Under the pieces are notes generated by a model. The model made no database searches. It was not told the DNA's origin and saw nothing but the letters and a program-made list of their open reading frames with translations. Made by a program: the position numbers and the translations under genes. Of a DNA stretch of 64,000 nucleotides, positions 1-10,841 are shown piece after piece. Source of the DNA: Membranipora membranacea. Taxonomy: Eukaryota; Bryozoa; Gymnolaemata; Cheilostomatida; Membraniporidae. The stretch's first letter is position 1. Each line of letters begins with the position of its first letter. Location of the stretch: NCBI GenBank assembly GCA_914767715.1, contig OU612067.1, positions 9,362,001 through 9,426,000 of the forward strand, read 5' to 3'.

Positions 1-86
1 TTTTAAAGAAATAAAACAAAATCTATCATAACCATCACTTTTATTTGTCATTCTAATAGGAAATATTTTGGGGTTTCTCTTTTCAG

Positions 87-3000
87 CTGCCAGCATATAC
101 AAGAGAAAGAGGAGAGGTAGGAAATTTGCTGTAGATATGTCTCTGGAAGATCGTGTGGTAAGTTTGTCTAATCCGCTCCTATTCAAATAATAACTAGATC
201 TTGATTTGACAGGCGATTCAGTCATCATCTTTTCAGCGGAGAGAGGTTTCCCCTCTAAAGTACAGGTGCTAACACACATAGTACTCAATCCGCACCCCAT
301 TTATGTAAGAGAAGTACCTGTCACCTTTCAGACTAGATTTAGATATAAGTACATCAAACTCATGAACACCATGATAAGCACGTTGTGTTGTCTTATTGCA
401 AACCCATGATGAACTATTGAACAAAAAACTGGAAGTCAAAAGCTCATCATTTTTGAACATTGATGAATAAATGAATGAGTCAGGCTTCAAAATTTTGATC
501 TTGTGGCGCATCAAGGTGATGCTGATAAAGGCATTGTAAAGGTTTACAATTTCAAACAAATTAAAGCAATTGATGGATAAGATAAGAAATTGATTTGCTG
601 CATATCACGGGCAGCGCCCTTTTGAAGTGTTATAAACATGCTATGTCATATTTGCAAACAATGGATGCAAACATTCAACTCAAAAAACGCTCTTGAAGAC
701 TGTTCTATACCCCGGTGGGTGGAGTGACGATCCTTATATAACCTTGAATTACATAATCATCGGCTTTTTATTTGCCTTTTGCTTGCACGAGAGGAAGACT
801 GTGTTTTACATAAAAAGGTTATCATTTTTTTCCAGGCGTACAGATTAACAATAGCAGCCTCGCAAGGTCATGGTAAGTCTCCCAAAATAACCACCAATTG
901 CGTCACACTGTGCGTCAGGTATCGGTTGGGTTCAGAACGTGACAGGATATTTACCTGGCTAAATAACCCAAAATAGTTTGCAGTTGAAATTTATTTTCAG
1001 GAATTTTTCATTCTAGCACCTCGAATCATCCTTTCCGTCTCGTTTATCACGTGGTCCTCGATACCTTGCTATGTCTACTCAGAAAAATGTCAATATAGTC
1101 CTAGGGTGAAATGACTTCAACTGAAGGGAAGTTATTTTGCTTGGTATTCATGTAATCATAGAATGAAATCAACCTTTAAAAGGCAGCGACAATGCTGTCT
1201 GATTTCATTCTGAGGTTTTTTCACCAGGGTGCATGTGTATTATTTTTCTTTTAATTTTTATTTAAAATATTGCAACCATGGTAGCCAACAGTAGACCAGG
1301 CTCCACATCTGATAAAGGTTTGTGTGTGATGACTCAATTTTTCAAAAAAAATTCAGGGTCAATATCGTCTCATTTCAATTCAATCATTTCAGCAACTTTT
1401 TTAAGAGTTTGATAAAAAGCTATATACATTTTTTGACAGTCTTGAAAGTCTTTTAATGCAAAATTTATACCCTGTAAGAACATAATATTTTTTAGTAACT
1501 TCTATTCGCAAATCTGCCTAATTTTTTGACTTGCCCTCAAAGTCAGAAAACATTTTTTTATTGATCAAAACCGTTTAATTTATAATGCAAATTATATTTC
1601 TCACTTGTCTCATTGTTTGCTGTGATGAACCAAGGAGTTAAAGACTGTTTTTAACTCCTTGGATGAACATTGCTGTTGATGATTCCGATATTAAAATCGT
1701 AGTAGCAAAAGTTTGAGTTATTTGGTCTATCATTTTATTACCCAACATTCATCTTATCAAATTGTTTTCTCTGTATATCTGTAGGTATGAAGAGCATTCG
1801 GCAGTGGTTACAGAGCCGCTTCAGCTCTGCTGAAATTCTGGCTGCTGCTGAGGAAGGGGCGGCTCAGAAAAAGGAGCGTATTATCACCCCTAAGACCATA
1901 CCAGATTTTGTTATACCTCCAAAACATCTTCCCCTCAAGCGCCATCTAAATAGAGCACTGTCTGATCAGTCGTCACAGTGCAGCTTCGGCATCGACAGTA
2001 ACAATAACGAAGGCGATGAGCTGTCAGGCTGTGAGGTATGTTAGCTAAGATTGGTGATAGAAAATCCACGTTTGTGGCGATGGGGGGGGGGAGGGGGGGT
2101 TGGCGCTGAGTCTCATAGGGTTTTTTTAACAGCCACAATATTTGATTGTTTTGTACCTGATTGAGCACAGATAGACAGAGTCGGATAGCCATATGACTGC
2201 GAAGCTTTATACATTTTTTGCATTTTACAAGTAAATCAAAGTTGAATTACAATAACTTGATCAAATAGTTCTCTCTTTAACTCGTAACCCAACATTGTAA
2301 TAACTCTTCAACAATGGCTGAGGTTCCCTTTTCATCCTCTATTTTCGTACACATGATCAAACCAAAAGACTTGCTATATTCGTATTCACACAATCAATGT
2401 TTTATTTTGTGATGTAGAAACATTATCGGAAGGTGTCCAGCGTGCCGTCAGGGATCTCTGTGATGAGCAATACCAGACTGTCACATGAGGATCCAGGTTA
2501 CAATGCTGCTGTCAGCATGCCTCATCTTATCACCACCACATCGTATGGATTCCCGACAGTGCTCGAACATCCTAACACCAGGAGGAAAGAGTCATTACTG
2601 ATAGGCTCGCTTAGTGCCGATAAGCTACAGAGGCTGAATGAGATGTCTATCCGTGCGAGAAGCCAAAATGATGGTATGTACAGCAGGTTAATCACACATA
2701 TCATAATCACAATATCACCCAATATACTAAATACATTGAGAAATATATTAGTGTTGTTATTTCTGTAGTCATATAAAATATCACGCAACTATCTCCTAAG
2801 TACATGTAACTGCATGATATTTTTAAAACAGTTCCTTTCTAATTTTTGGGTATTATTTACTCGTTGCTCTTGATCACAATCCAATTTCAAAAGAAGGGAT
2901 GAACAAAATTTAATTCTCTCTTCTTTACGTATTTATTATTACATTCAAATTTGCTTTCATAATACTTGCCTAAAAAACATTTATCAGTCTCCAGATAATT

Positions 3001-6000
3001 TAGTCATGTAATGGGTATTATATGGTTAACAATCATTATATTTCAGTGTTAGGATTTTTTGACAATATATCGGACAGCTCTAGTGGAGTCGCAATACCAT
3101 GTAAATGTGATGGAAACAGTAGCCCGAGTACCTTCTCTCCCGGTTCAGCAGGTTCGGATGTGGCCTCCGCGCCTCCTCCTGGATTTGAGGCCAGAAAATA
3201 CAGGAGAAGACGATCATCACTGCCTTCTTCAAATTCTGTAGACCTCAATGTGAGTTTGTCATTATAAATTTGTTTTACAAAATATACATTTTTTATATCA
3301 TGTATTATAAATTATATATATATTCATTATTTTATGATCAACACAAAATTGTTATCAATTCTAAATGTTACTTCAGCAACATGTGGTGATATCTTACATT
3401 TTCAGTTCTTGATTTACGTTAAATCTAAAATGACAGTACATAATTTATCAGGTGAGGGGGCGTCATATAATAGCTAGTCTGCATAATAAAGCTTGATGGA
3501 AGACCAAAGTTCGTCAGTGTGGGAAGATAACCTATAATGGTCAATGCGTTCCTGGCAATTCTTAGAAACATTGACAGCAGGACCCTTTCAGCTTCAATAA
3601 AATGTCATCGTCCAGACAGATGCTTCAGGATTTGTATTGAGCAAGAATAGAAATGATGCCAACATATTGTGTTTATAGTTTAGAGCGCATGAATCATCAG
3701 CACGACTACAAAAAGGTCTTCGATGCAGTACCCAATGGACACTTTGGTTATTACCTAGTTAAAGTTAAAGTCGCCCCGCTGGGATATAATTTTGACCGGA
3801 GAATTTTATTTGGCAATTTAGCATTTAGATTATGCCAAAAAGTGATGTCCAGATTGCTCTTACCTTTGGTTTCGAAATAGTTTTCAGGCTGGAGAATAAA
3901 TGGGATGATAAGGAAAACACCAGGCTTGAGAAAAACAACCTATTGAAATAGACATTGCACCAGGCACCACAGAATATACCATTTCACTAGCTTGATTCTC
4001 ACATTCTGCTAAATCTAACAGAATTCGGTGATCCCATGTTGTGCTTATACATGGTAAGAAGCCAGTAACCTAAAACTGTATAGGCTTTTATTTTTTATAT
4101 TGCTTTATTTTTAGCTTGATGAAGCCCTGCCAGATTCATTCATAGAGTCAGGATTTGATACTAGGATCACAGAATTTCAAACAAAACAGGAAGCTCAGCT
4201 AGCGGCGCCGGTTGGGGAACTGAAATTCTCTCTGATCTACTTGAAATCAATACAACAACTACGCCTTACAGTAATCAAGGCTGAAAACTTGATGAAGCAA
4301 GGAAAGGACATAGACTGCAATTCCTATATAAAAATCTATCTCGAATCGGCGGGTAGTGGAAGATGTCCGAGCCGAAATCAAACCGAAGTTATCAGAGGTA
4401 ACAAGAACCCAATCTATAATCGCCTCATCATACTCAAGGACATAACAGTAGAAGACCTGAGGCATAGATCACTTAGACTGAGAATCATCAACAAAGTAGG
4501 GTCCGGAGTAAACATTATGAGCAGACAGAATACAGAAATTGGTGAGGTGGTCCTAAGGCTACGTGACCTTAACCTGCAGCTAGAAGAGGAAGTTAGAATG
4601 TGGAGGGACCTGGAGACTCCATCCGACGAAAGTACACAGGTGAGCTGCAAAAACAACAAAACAAACTTATCACTATTCCACTGGGGACAGTCGGGTATCC
4701 CAAGGCCAATTTTCAAATTATTCTGTCGAGGCTAACCTGGAAAATTGTATCTCATAGGGATATTGTTTTCATCCCACTATCGATTCATAAACCCAAAGGC
4801 AACAGTTTATCTGAAATGCCCTTATATACAAGGGAGACAACTTTGGAAAATATTGAGTCCCCATATGCAATGCCGTCAGCACAAATCAATATAACGTAGT
4901 CTGTTCCTGGCAAGCTTTCTGCTCGTTGCGAAAAAATTGAGTCCACAGTATAGATTAAGTGCAACCGCCAACAGCACATAGACCTCTAGGTGTTGACGGA
5001 AGAAGCATGATGACATTTTGGTTGGCACTGAAACTGCGTCAACATAACATGTTAATAGACTGGTGCTAACAAAACATGATGTATCCAGCATGATGAATAA
5101 TGTCCCTCACGTGATTTTATGGCTTACCTACACGCTGTTATCACGAGGATTGATAGAGATATAATGCCAGGAATGCATACTTTTTGATCACCATGCTTTA
5201 TCAGAGTGTCTCTGATGGGAATACAATTGGGCATTGCGTGGACAGTTATGTACTGTGATAAAATAAATGAATTAAAGTGTGTGATAGAATTGGTATGCAT
5301 AATCTCTAAACTATTTATACTTCACCATGTCTATAACTTCATGTTTATATTTGTAGAGTTTGGGGAACCTGAACTTGTCTCTGATATTGAATCCAAAAGA
5401 AGAAAAACTTTATGTGACAGTCAAGAACGCTCGCAATCTCACTGTGACAACACTTACAGGTGCCCAACCAGGTGTGTAGCTTATGCTCTACATGCCTAAT
5501 CTTGAACTATCATTCAGATATATTTTATTGTGGAGGATAAAGCCAAACATGTGGGTCAAACATTGAAATAAACTGTACTGTGAGAACCTAGTTACTGATG
5601 TTGATATGATATCCTTGTTGTCGGCATTTAACAATCTCACATAACACTAATTTATGAGGAATATGTTAATAGGTAAGTTTTTTTGCAATGGCGTATCATA
5701 GTTTGAGACATTTCCCGATTAGTTTATTAGGGAGTTGTCCCTTCATCATTTAAGTGAGAAGATGATTCCATAAAATACCAATCACCCTAGTTGACAACTT
5801 AGTCCTGCCTGAATGTGTATCTGTAACAATAATTTTCTCTTTGCAGATTCATATGTGAAAGTTTGTGTGACCCAAGCAAGTCGTCCTGAGATAAGAAAAC
5901 AGACGAGAATCAAGAAAAGTAGTACGTCTCCCGAGTTCAACGAGACATTTGTGTTCTCAATCTCACCTAAACTAGAAGATCTATATCAGACTTCTATTAG

Positions 6001-6181
6001 CCTGAGAATGATGAGCAAGGAACGCTTGAGGAATGATACTGTGATTGGTGAAGCTATACTTGGTATGAACACAGGCTATGACCTTACTGAGGTGAACCAT
6101 TGGAATAATCTCCTGAGTGCTCCATCTAAGAAAATGGACTTGTGTCTCAAAATAGAACCTAGTAGTGGCAGGGCAGGTTAA
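87..6181 (+). CDS. Synaptotagmin-like tandem C2 protein, 3' eight exons (5' end outside window)
   Basis: Eight exons join in one frame with GT-AG introns: 87-157, 836-872, 1785-2035, 2418-2673, 3047-3249, 4115-4639, 5357-5471 and 5847-6181 (TAA). They give about 596 visible residues. The first visible exon reads a basic stretch (YKRKRRGRK), like the juxtamembrane segment of synaptotagmins; a membrane segment would lie upstream, outside the window. A Ser/Pro-rich linker follows (exons 3-5, with KYRRRRSSLPSS). C2A lies in exon 6 (LRLTVIKAENL, NSYIKIYL) and C2B in exons 7-8 (LYVTVKNARNL, DSYVKVCV, SPEFNETFVF, VIGEAILG). The known role of such proteins is phospholipid or SNARE binding in membrane traffic. 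C2A loop 1 has Asn where the usual SDPY Asp sits, and neither loop 3 shows the D-x-D pair, so Ca2+-independent action is inferred. The subfamily is not assigned; a Syt12/14-17-type or other degenerate-C2 protein is possible. The later copy at 50750-59280 is broken, so this one is likely the functional locus. Confidence 0.85.
3541..4000 (+). other. Intron 5 segment with a short ORF, shared by both gene copies
   Basis: The intron between exons 5 and 6 carries a 75-codon ORF at 3653-3880. The copy-2 intron has a related 114-codon ORF at 56569-56913. Both contain a block reading RILFGNLAFRLCQK. Just upstream, another frame reads QTDASGF, which resembles an LTR-retroelement RNase H motif. Frames are broken and the order of the motifs does not fit an intact element. 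At most this is a degenerate retroelement scrap that predates the duplication. Confidence 0.25.
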
Positions 6182-7130
6182 AGACATGGTACTGATTGAA
6201 TCTACATTATAAATTTCTTCCACCCTATTTTGTGCAGTTATTTTTTATATTTGGGCTATGAAATGAAGTATACCCAAAGAGTTTATTTTTACCTTTTAGT
6301 TCTATGACACTGTTAGAGGGTCGAGATATTTGCTAGTCAGGTTTTGATGTATATTTCTCAGTCATTGTCATTAACCCAGCAAGCATATGACACCCTCTTA
6401 GATGCTGGACTTGGCGTCGCTGAATTATTCACCTTTTTAATCAATCTGTGCTTGAGTCACATCCAAGTTATCTCCCCCTTCTTCTATGTGTTATTTATTT
6501 TTCATCTAAATGGTATTCCTAAACAGATGAATTGTAAATATTTTTGGAATGGCTAAAACGAAAATATGTTTTCACAACCTTGACAGGTACATTCATTCCT
6601 GATTCATTCATTCTTATGAAACGCTAGTGGCCAAATGAATCAGTGAAAATAATTTATGAATCTGGTGCAAAATCACTCGCATGACTTTGCAAGAATTTGA
6701 CACAATTAATATATTGTTTAATTTTTACCCGATTTGACAAATATTCTCATGCGGATAACAGGATCTTACTGTATATAGATAGATAATTAATACCAATATG
6801 GTAGGGGTATCTTTGGAATTAATCCGTATATACTCCCACCAATAAATGCTTTGTCAACCTCTCTTTTTTGAACCTGCCAACCCACACTAGATTAAGATGT
6901 TCAAAGAATTACCCATTGTTTGTAAAATAGGTAACAGAACATAAAGCAGTGTAAATGCTTTTCATTATTTTAATGATGTTGTGGTTTTCTATTGGTTGCA
7001 TTTGGCCTCAAATGATATAAACACAAATAGGATGACCTTCTATTTACCTTGAGATTTTCTTATTTCTGGTTCCTGCTTTCTTTGCTGACACAAGTTTGGT
7101 CTGCATTTTATTCGCTGTGATCTACCAATA
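6182..7130 (+). other. 3' UTR and flank of the synaptotagmin-like gene
   Basis: This stretch follows the stop codon and holds no gene. It is closely matched by 59281-60207 behind the pseudogene copy. The similarity stops abruptly after the shared ACCAATA at 7130 and 60207, which marks the right edge of the duplicated block. A canonical AATAAA lies at 6841-6846 and could be the polyadenylation signal. Confidence 0.6.
6841..6846 (+). promoter_or_regulatory. Candidate polyadenylation signal of the synaptotagmin-like gene
   Basis: AATAAA lies about 660 bp after the stop codon, and the same hexamer is present in the equivalent place behind the second copy. No cleavage site can be seen directly. 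Confidence 0.35.
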
Positions 7131-7224
7131 AGATCCTCCCAAATAACAATGTAGTCCATGCCATTCATTGTCAGGATTTACAAAGCAGTATTGATACAGG
7201 ATAACCGGATACAGGATACTGGAT

Positions 7225-9251
7225 ACGCAAGTTGATATATTCTCGGACTATTTAAATTTCTGTACGGACACCTGTATACCATCTTAGACCGTGCAGAAAC
7301 GCATAGACAGCGCCCCATGGATAAACAATCACATCATACAACTCATTCAACAGAAGATAGCAGTGCATAAATACCAATAAAAAACTCTACAACCGTCTCA
7401 AAAATCTGATCACCAGGGAAATCATCCGTAGTAAGAAGGCCTATGTGAATAAGATCCAGACGCACCTAGCTAAAGAGCCCTCGAATGCCTGGGACGACAT
7501 TAAGAAACTCGCAGGTATTCCTACTAAGACCGCAAACCGTCAAAATGTTGATACTGACCCGAATGAATTAAACTCGTTCTATGCCAGATTTGAGAAAGAC
7601 ACCTCACAAACAGCTCCGGTGGCCAGTGGATTGCAACACCAAAACAACTGTGTCCCGTTCGGGAAAATTACTTCTGAGCAAGTTAGAACTGAGCTCCAGA
7701 AGCTAGACACACATAAAGGTCCCGGTGCGGATAAGATCATAACAAAGGTGTTGAAAAACTGTGCAGTTCAACTAACAGGTACTGTCTGTGTTTTCTTTAA
7801 TCGTGCCATCGAAGAGGGGACAACTCATAAGTTGTGGCGCACTGCAGCTGTCATCAAGCCTGTTCCGAAAGTGCCACACCCAAAGTGCAACAAAGACTAC
7901 CGACCCATTGCCATCACCTGCCATCTATGTAAGGTGCTTGAGAAGCTGATAAAACCATATATAATCTCCAACACCAACATCAACTCGCTGCAGTTCGCGT
8001 ATCAGACCAAAAGATCGTCGCAAGATGCCCTGATGTGTCTACTTACGTCAATAACTCGCTTCATCGACATCAGACCAACCAACTACCTCAGAGCGCTGTT
8101 CTTAGATTTCAGCTCCGCTTTCAACACCATCAACGTTAGTACCCTAATCTCAAGAATGGCTCACCTCGACGTCTCTATCATGAACTGGGTTTTGAGTTTC
8201 CTTACCAACCGCCTGCAGTACACCCACACCAGCCCTGATGCAATCTCGGACTTATTAATCACTAATACCGGCATGCCACAAGGGACAGTGCTGAGTCCTG
8301 TTCTCTTTATCCTCTACACCGATAGTATCCGGGCTTCATATGACCAAGCTACCGTGATAAAGTATGCTGACGATACAGTGCTGCTGGGCTTTATTGGTGA
8401 CCCTACTACCGACAACATGCTGTACTTTGATGAAGTCAGCTGCATTGCCAGTGTCTGCGCTGCTGACGACCTGTTATTGAACGCAGGTAAAACACATGAG
8501 ATGGTTTTCTCTTCCGCCCGAGTTGCTCCTGATGTCCCGCAGCTGGTGTTAGACGACACGCCTATCGAGCTTTCAAGCTCTGTCAGGTATCTTGGTATAT
8601 TGATTGATAACACATTAAGATTTAGTGAGCATGCAGATATGGTCATTTCTAAACCTAAACAGAGATTATATGTTGTGAGGCGTTTTCATGCTCTGGGTGC
8701 AGATACAAAACTAGTCACGCAGCTTTATAGAACTTTTATTGAGTCGAAATTGATGCTTGCTATTTTTCTATATTATCCCCACATGTATACTATTCAGCAA
8801 AATGCTATGCAATCGATTTTGAATGAAGCCACAAAACACGGTGCTAATATCCAACTCAGTCTAGACGAAGCAATCAAACTAAGATGTCAGAAGTATGTGC
8901 TGACGATCTATCGAGATGAGACTCATTTTATTGATAACATCATCGAGACAATGCCGTCAGGACGCCTGCGTGCTCCTAAGATCAGGTCGTCAAAGGGAAC
9001 GGACTTGTTTTATCGTGTTTTAGTCCGCATCATAAATGCAAACCTGTTTTAACTCTCTGGTCGCTGTTTTATTTTTTCCCTCCTCTGCTCTTCCACAATC
9101 TCACGTATTTTATTATAACAATCTGCTTTAGTGTATATATTTTTACACTTTTTACACTACTTTATGGACAGTTTACACCCAGAACAAAAATCATAGTGTT
9201 TTTTTAATACTCATGACAAATATATGAAACCAAAAATAAAAAAATAAAAAA
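7225..9251 (+). mobile_element. 5'-truncated Rex1/Babar/CR1-like LINE with an open RT domain
   Basis: The main ORF runs to a stop at 9050-9052. The frame is open from about 7361, so the ATG at 7445 is not a natural start. Reverse transcriptase hallmarks appear in order: LDFSSAFNTI (first catalytic Asp), GMPQGTVLSPVLF, and KYADDTVLLG with the catalytic YADD box, followed by thumb and C-terminal residues. Upstream, in another frame, CTDTCIPS and APWINNHI resemble the linker after the endonuclease, so one frameshift separates the two parts. The endonuclease and ORF1 are missing, as expected for 5' truncation during target-primed insertion. The tail ends in an A-rich stretch near 9251. The clade is inferred from motif wording only. 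The insertion lies just beyond the right edge of the duplicated block at 7130. Confidence 0.85.
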
Positions 9252-10067
9252 ACCAACTTCAAACAATAGCAACTCGAATTGTATAACTGGTGATATTTAT
9301 ATATTCATTAGGAAACAACACAAGCTAAGATTGCACAGCAGTAAAGTCGAGATGACAAGATCTGTTTTGCCCAGAATTGCAATTATTGAGACCGAGTGTA
9401 AAATTTGGACGTTCTTTTTTGGTTTGAATTTTCCAAACCAAGTGATCATTTTGTCATGTTATTCTATTTATTCAGGCAAAATCTGCGACTCGAATTGTAT
9501 AACCGGTGATATTTACAGATTCATTAGGAATACAACAGCACATTTTGAGATTCGAACATGTAGTTTATTACATGAAAGCTGAGATTGTAAATAGGCATGA
9601 TGGATTGAAGTGAGGAGTTAAATCAGAGCTGACAGAAAGTTTTACATAATCAAGTGGTCATTGATTCGGAAACTAATTTGGGAAATTCATACTAACACAA
9701 CAAGCCCATAAAAAATATACCTAGTACTGGTGGTCATCAAAATACACGACAGCCTAATAAGTAAGCATTTGAGAAACTATTATCCAAAGATTGTATGACA
9801 TTTACATGAAAGCTGAAATTACAATTAGGCATGATGGATTAAAATCAGGTTTTTACTTTGACTGTCAGAAAATGTCTTATCAATGATCACAGTGGAAATC
9901 AGGTTTACACTATTATACTGAAGTTGAAAATTAAATTATATATTGAATGTCTGGTTGTGTTTCTCTTGAGCAATCAAAATGTACAATTTTTGTTTCCAAG
10001 CAAATGGCTTGGCATCCGTTTGCGTCGCACACTACCAACAACACTATCAAGTTGTCTCCCTCTCAAT
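9252..10067. repeat. Gene-free stretch with two diverged direct repeats
   Basis: A block beginning CTCGAATTGTATAAC at about 9272-9314 recurs at 9488-9530. A second block (TACATGAAAGCTGA followed by GGCATGATGGATT) occurs near 9570-9610 and again near 9804-9845. No coding potential was recognised. This may be an old local duplication or remains of a repeat family. Confidence 0.5.
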
Positions 10068-10841
10068 TTAACTTAATCCACTGTCTCGTGTAAATACGCC
10101 GTGCAGGACGGTAACCGATAAGATGGAGGATGGCATACCTTCGTTCTCTGAAGACATAAGGTCTGGATGTAGCTGTAGGTTATTGATGTCCTCCATGCTC
10201 AAACCCAGGCCTTTCTTCATCCTCGTAATCCTATTCCGTAATTTCTAAAATACAGAGCAGAGAAGATTAACATATTTAATAAATTGCAAAAGTTCTAGGA
10301 GCGGATGGATGGGAAAGTTGGCATTGTATTATAAATTCTTTGTAAGAAGCTTGGCATCATCAATATTGCTATAACGTGACAGGGATCCCAGATTTAAAGT
10401 TCACAGAAAGCTCTGTTTCTGTTTTAAAGTCAAAAACTTTTAGCCTCATTCAGAAATCTACTTGACTAAGCAGTTGCCAACAAGTTTCTACAGCAGCCGT
10501 CCTAAGAAATAATCCCTGATCACAATTAGCCGTCAGCCGATCAATACAGTCTAAAAATTCCTATCTAGTGATATGACAAATTGGTTACATCATTTCGCTT
10601 TTGATTGATAAGAATCAAATATTTGCACATAATAAATTCACCTACATTTTTCTTTTTTGTTGACTTAGATCGGCTATCCTTTCTTTTGTCTGTATCTTTA
10701 ATTCTGTGCCTTTCTGCATCGTATTTCCGTCTAGTCATCAGCATAATATCCCTGTTCCATATCCTTTCTATCGGAATTGGCAGCTGACGAATACTGCTGG
10801 CATACTCGAGAGCCACTTCCTGGTTCGCAGTATGTTCGTAT
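10068..10841 (-). CDS. Unidentified protein, C-terminal two exons
   Basis: On the minus strand an exon at 10841-10646 follows a pyrimidine-rich acceptor (TTTCTCTAG) and ends at a GTAGGT donor. It continues in phase 0 into a last exon at 10244-10068 that ends in TAA. The joined sequence gives about 123 residues. The first exon is helical-looking and very basic (RRKYDAERHRIKDTDKRK, SRSKSTKKK). The last exon starts KLRNRITRMKKGLGLSMED and continues with INNLQLHPDLM. I do not recognise the family. The first exon needs two bases from an upstream exon, which I could not find, so the gene is partial at its 5' end. Frame continuity across a clean intron and a protein-like composition are the reasons for calling it. 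It could also be a relic. Confidence 0.5.

Noticed and set aside
3576-3640. QTDASGF motif as evidence of an intact Gypsy-type RNase H
   Set aside because: The frame is closed on both sides and the RT-like block lies downstream instead of upstream, so an intact element is excluded.
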